From Anniella stebbinsi (taxonomy: Eukaryota > Chordata > Lepidosauria > Squamata > Anniellidae), in contig JARDYH010000003.1 in NCBI GenBank assembly GCA_029215795.1, positions 177,642,382 through 177,706,381 on the forward strand: a stretch of DNA of 64,000 nucleotides, given 5' to 3'. The notes under the pieces were generated by a model, which was given only the letters and a program-made list of their open reading frames with translations, was not told the origin of the DNA and did no database searches. The position numbers and the translations under genes are program-made. Positions 63,651 to 64,000 of the stretch are shown in pieces (position 1 is the stretch's first letter; each line of letters opens with the position of its first letter).

Positions 63651-64000
63651 TACAAACAAAAGCTGAGTTATAATCTCACAGAAGTCAAAGTCACACGGCT
63701 TAAGTATCATGAAAAGAAAGAACTGTATGGACTGACCACCTTGTCACCATGTTGATGGGTTTACAGTTTGTTTTGAAAAGTATTTTGAAGACTGTTGGTC
63801 CAAACTGGCAGAGAGATCAAACAATGACACATACATTTTCTCTATACTGGAACTGATAAACAGTTGTAATTGCTTGTCTGTACACATAAATCAAATACTG
63901 ATTCAGATTCTGTTTAAACCAGATGACTAATCATCAACTTTTGGCATGTTAGATTTGGAATGTCTATCTGTCAACCATTTTCAAAAGCTATAGACTGATC

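Noticed and set aside
60000..64000. Search for the FYN exon with HRDLRSAN / DFG
   Set aside because: No matching reverse-complement coding sequence was found; the exon must lie beyond the window.

Overview
This is vertebrate nuclear DNA, almost certainly from a squamate reptile (lizard or snake). Genes are split by GT-AG introns. The background is full of L2/CR1-type LINE 3' ends, a tRNA-derived SINE of the Sauria-SINE type, many palindromic non-autonomous DNA transposons, and a full-length DIRS retrotransposon of a kind absent from mammals and birds. Two host genes were recognised, both on the minus strand and in the order seen in other amniotes: TRAF3IP2 on the left and FYN on the right.

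Layout, left to right. 1-1.6 kb lies beyond the 3' end of TRAF3IP2. 2.1-19.75 kb holds all eight coding exons of TRAF3IP2 (Act1/CIKS, the IL-17 receptor adaptor; 545 codons in consistent phase), read right to left. 19.75-30.28 kb is its long first intron, ending at a candidate non-coding exon 1 and a possible two-way promoter near 30.3-30.7 kb. 30.7-49.9 kb is repeat-rich intergenic DNA with one unidentified protein-like reading frame at 38.9 kb. 49.9-52.45 kb carries the FYN 3' UTR and its last two coding exons (end of the kinase domain and the regulatory tail tyrosine). The rest, to 64 kb, is the FYN intron upstream of those exons. No further FYN exon was found before the window ends.

The most striking feature is an apparently coding-intact DIRS-type tyrosine-recombinase retrotransposon at about 53.87-60.0 kb, in the FYN intron and in the same orientation as FYN. 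It has 121-bp inverted terminal repeats (one mismatch). An internal complementary region at 54.15-54.24 kb matches the two outer ends joined head to tail, the arrangement expected for replication through a circle. Its proteins are a zinc-knuckle/SR-rich Gag, an RT-RNase H-methyltransferase-like protein and a tyrosine recombinase. Gag and recombinase share one reading frame, interrupted by a single TGA, while RT is in the +1 frame.

Other notable items are a foldback element at 13.1-14.4 kb with a LINE nested in one arm and a degenerate hammerhead-ribozyme-like core in its loop; palindromic 117-bp elements with 5-bp target duplications; a 320-bp near-palindrome with an 8-bp target duplication; and a CpG-dense transposon-like island at 23.0-23.4 kb.
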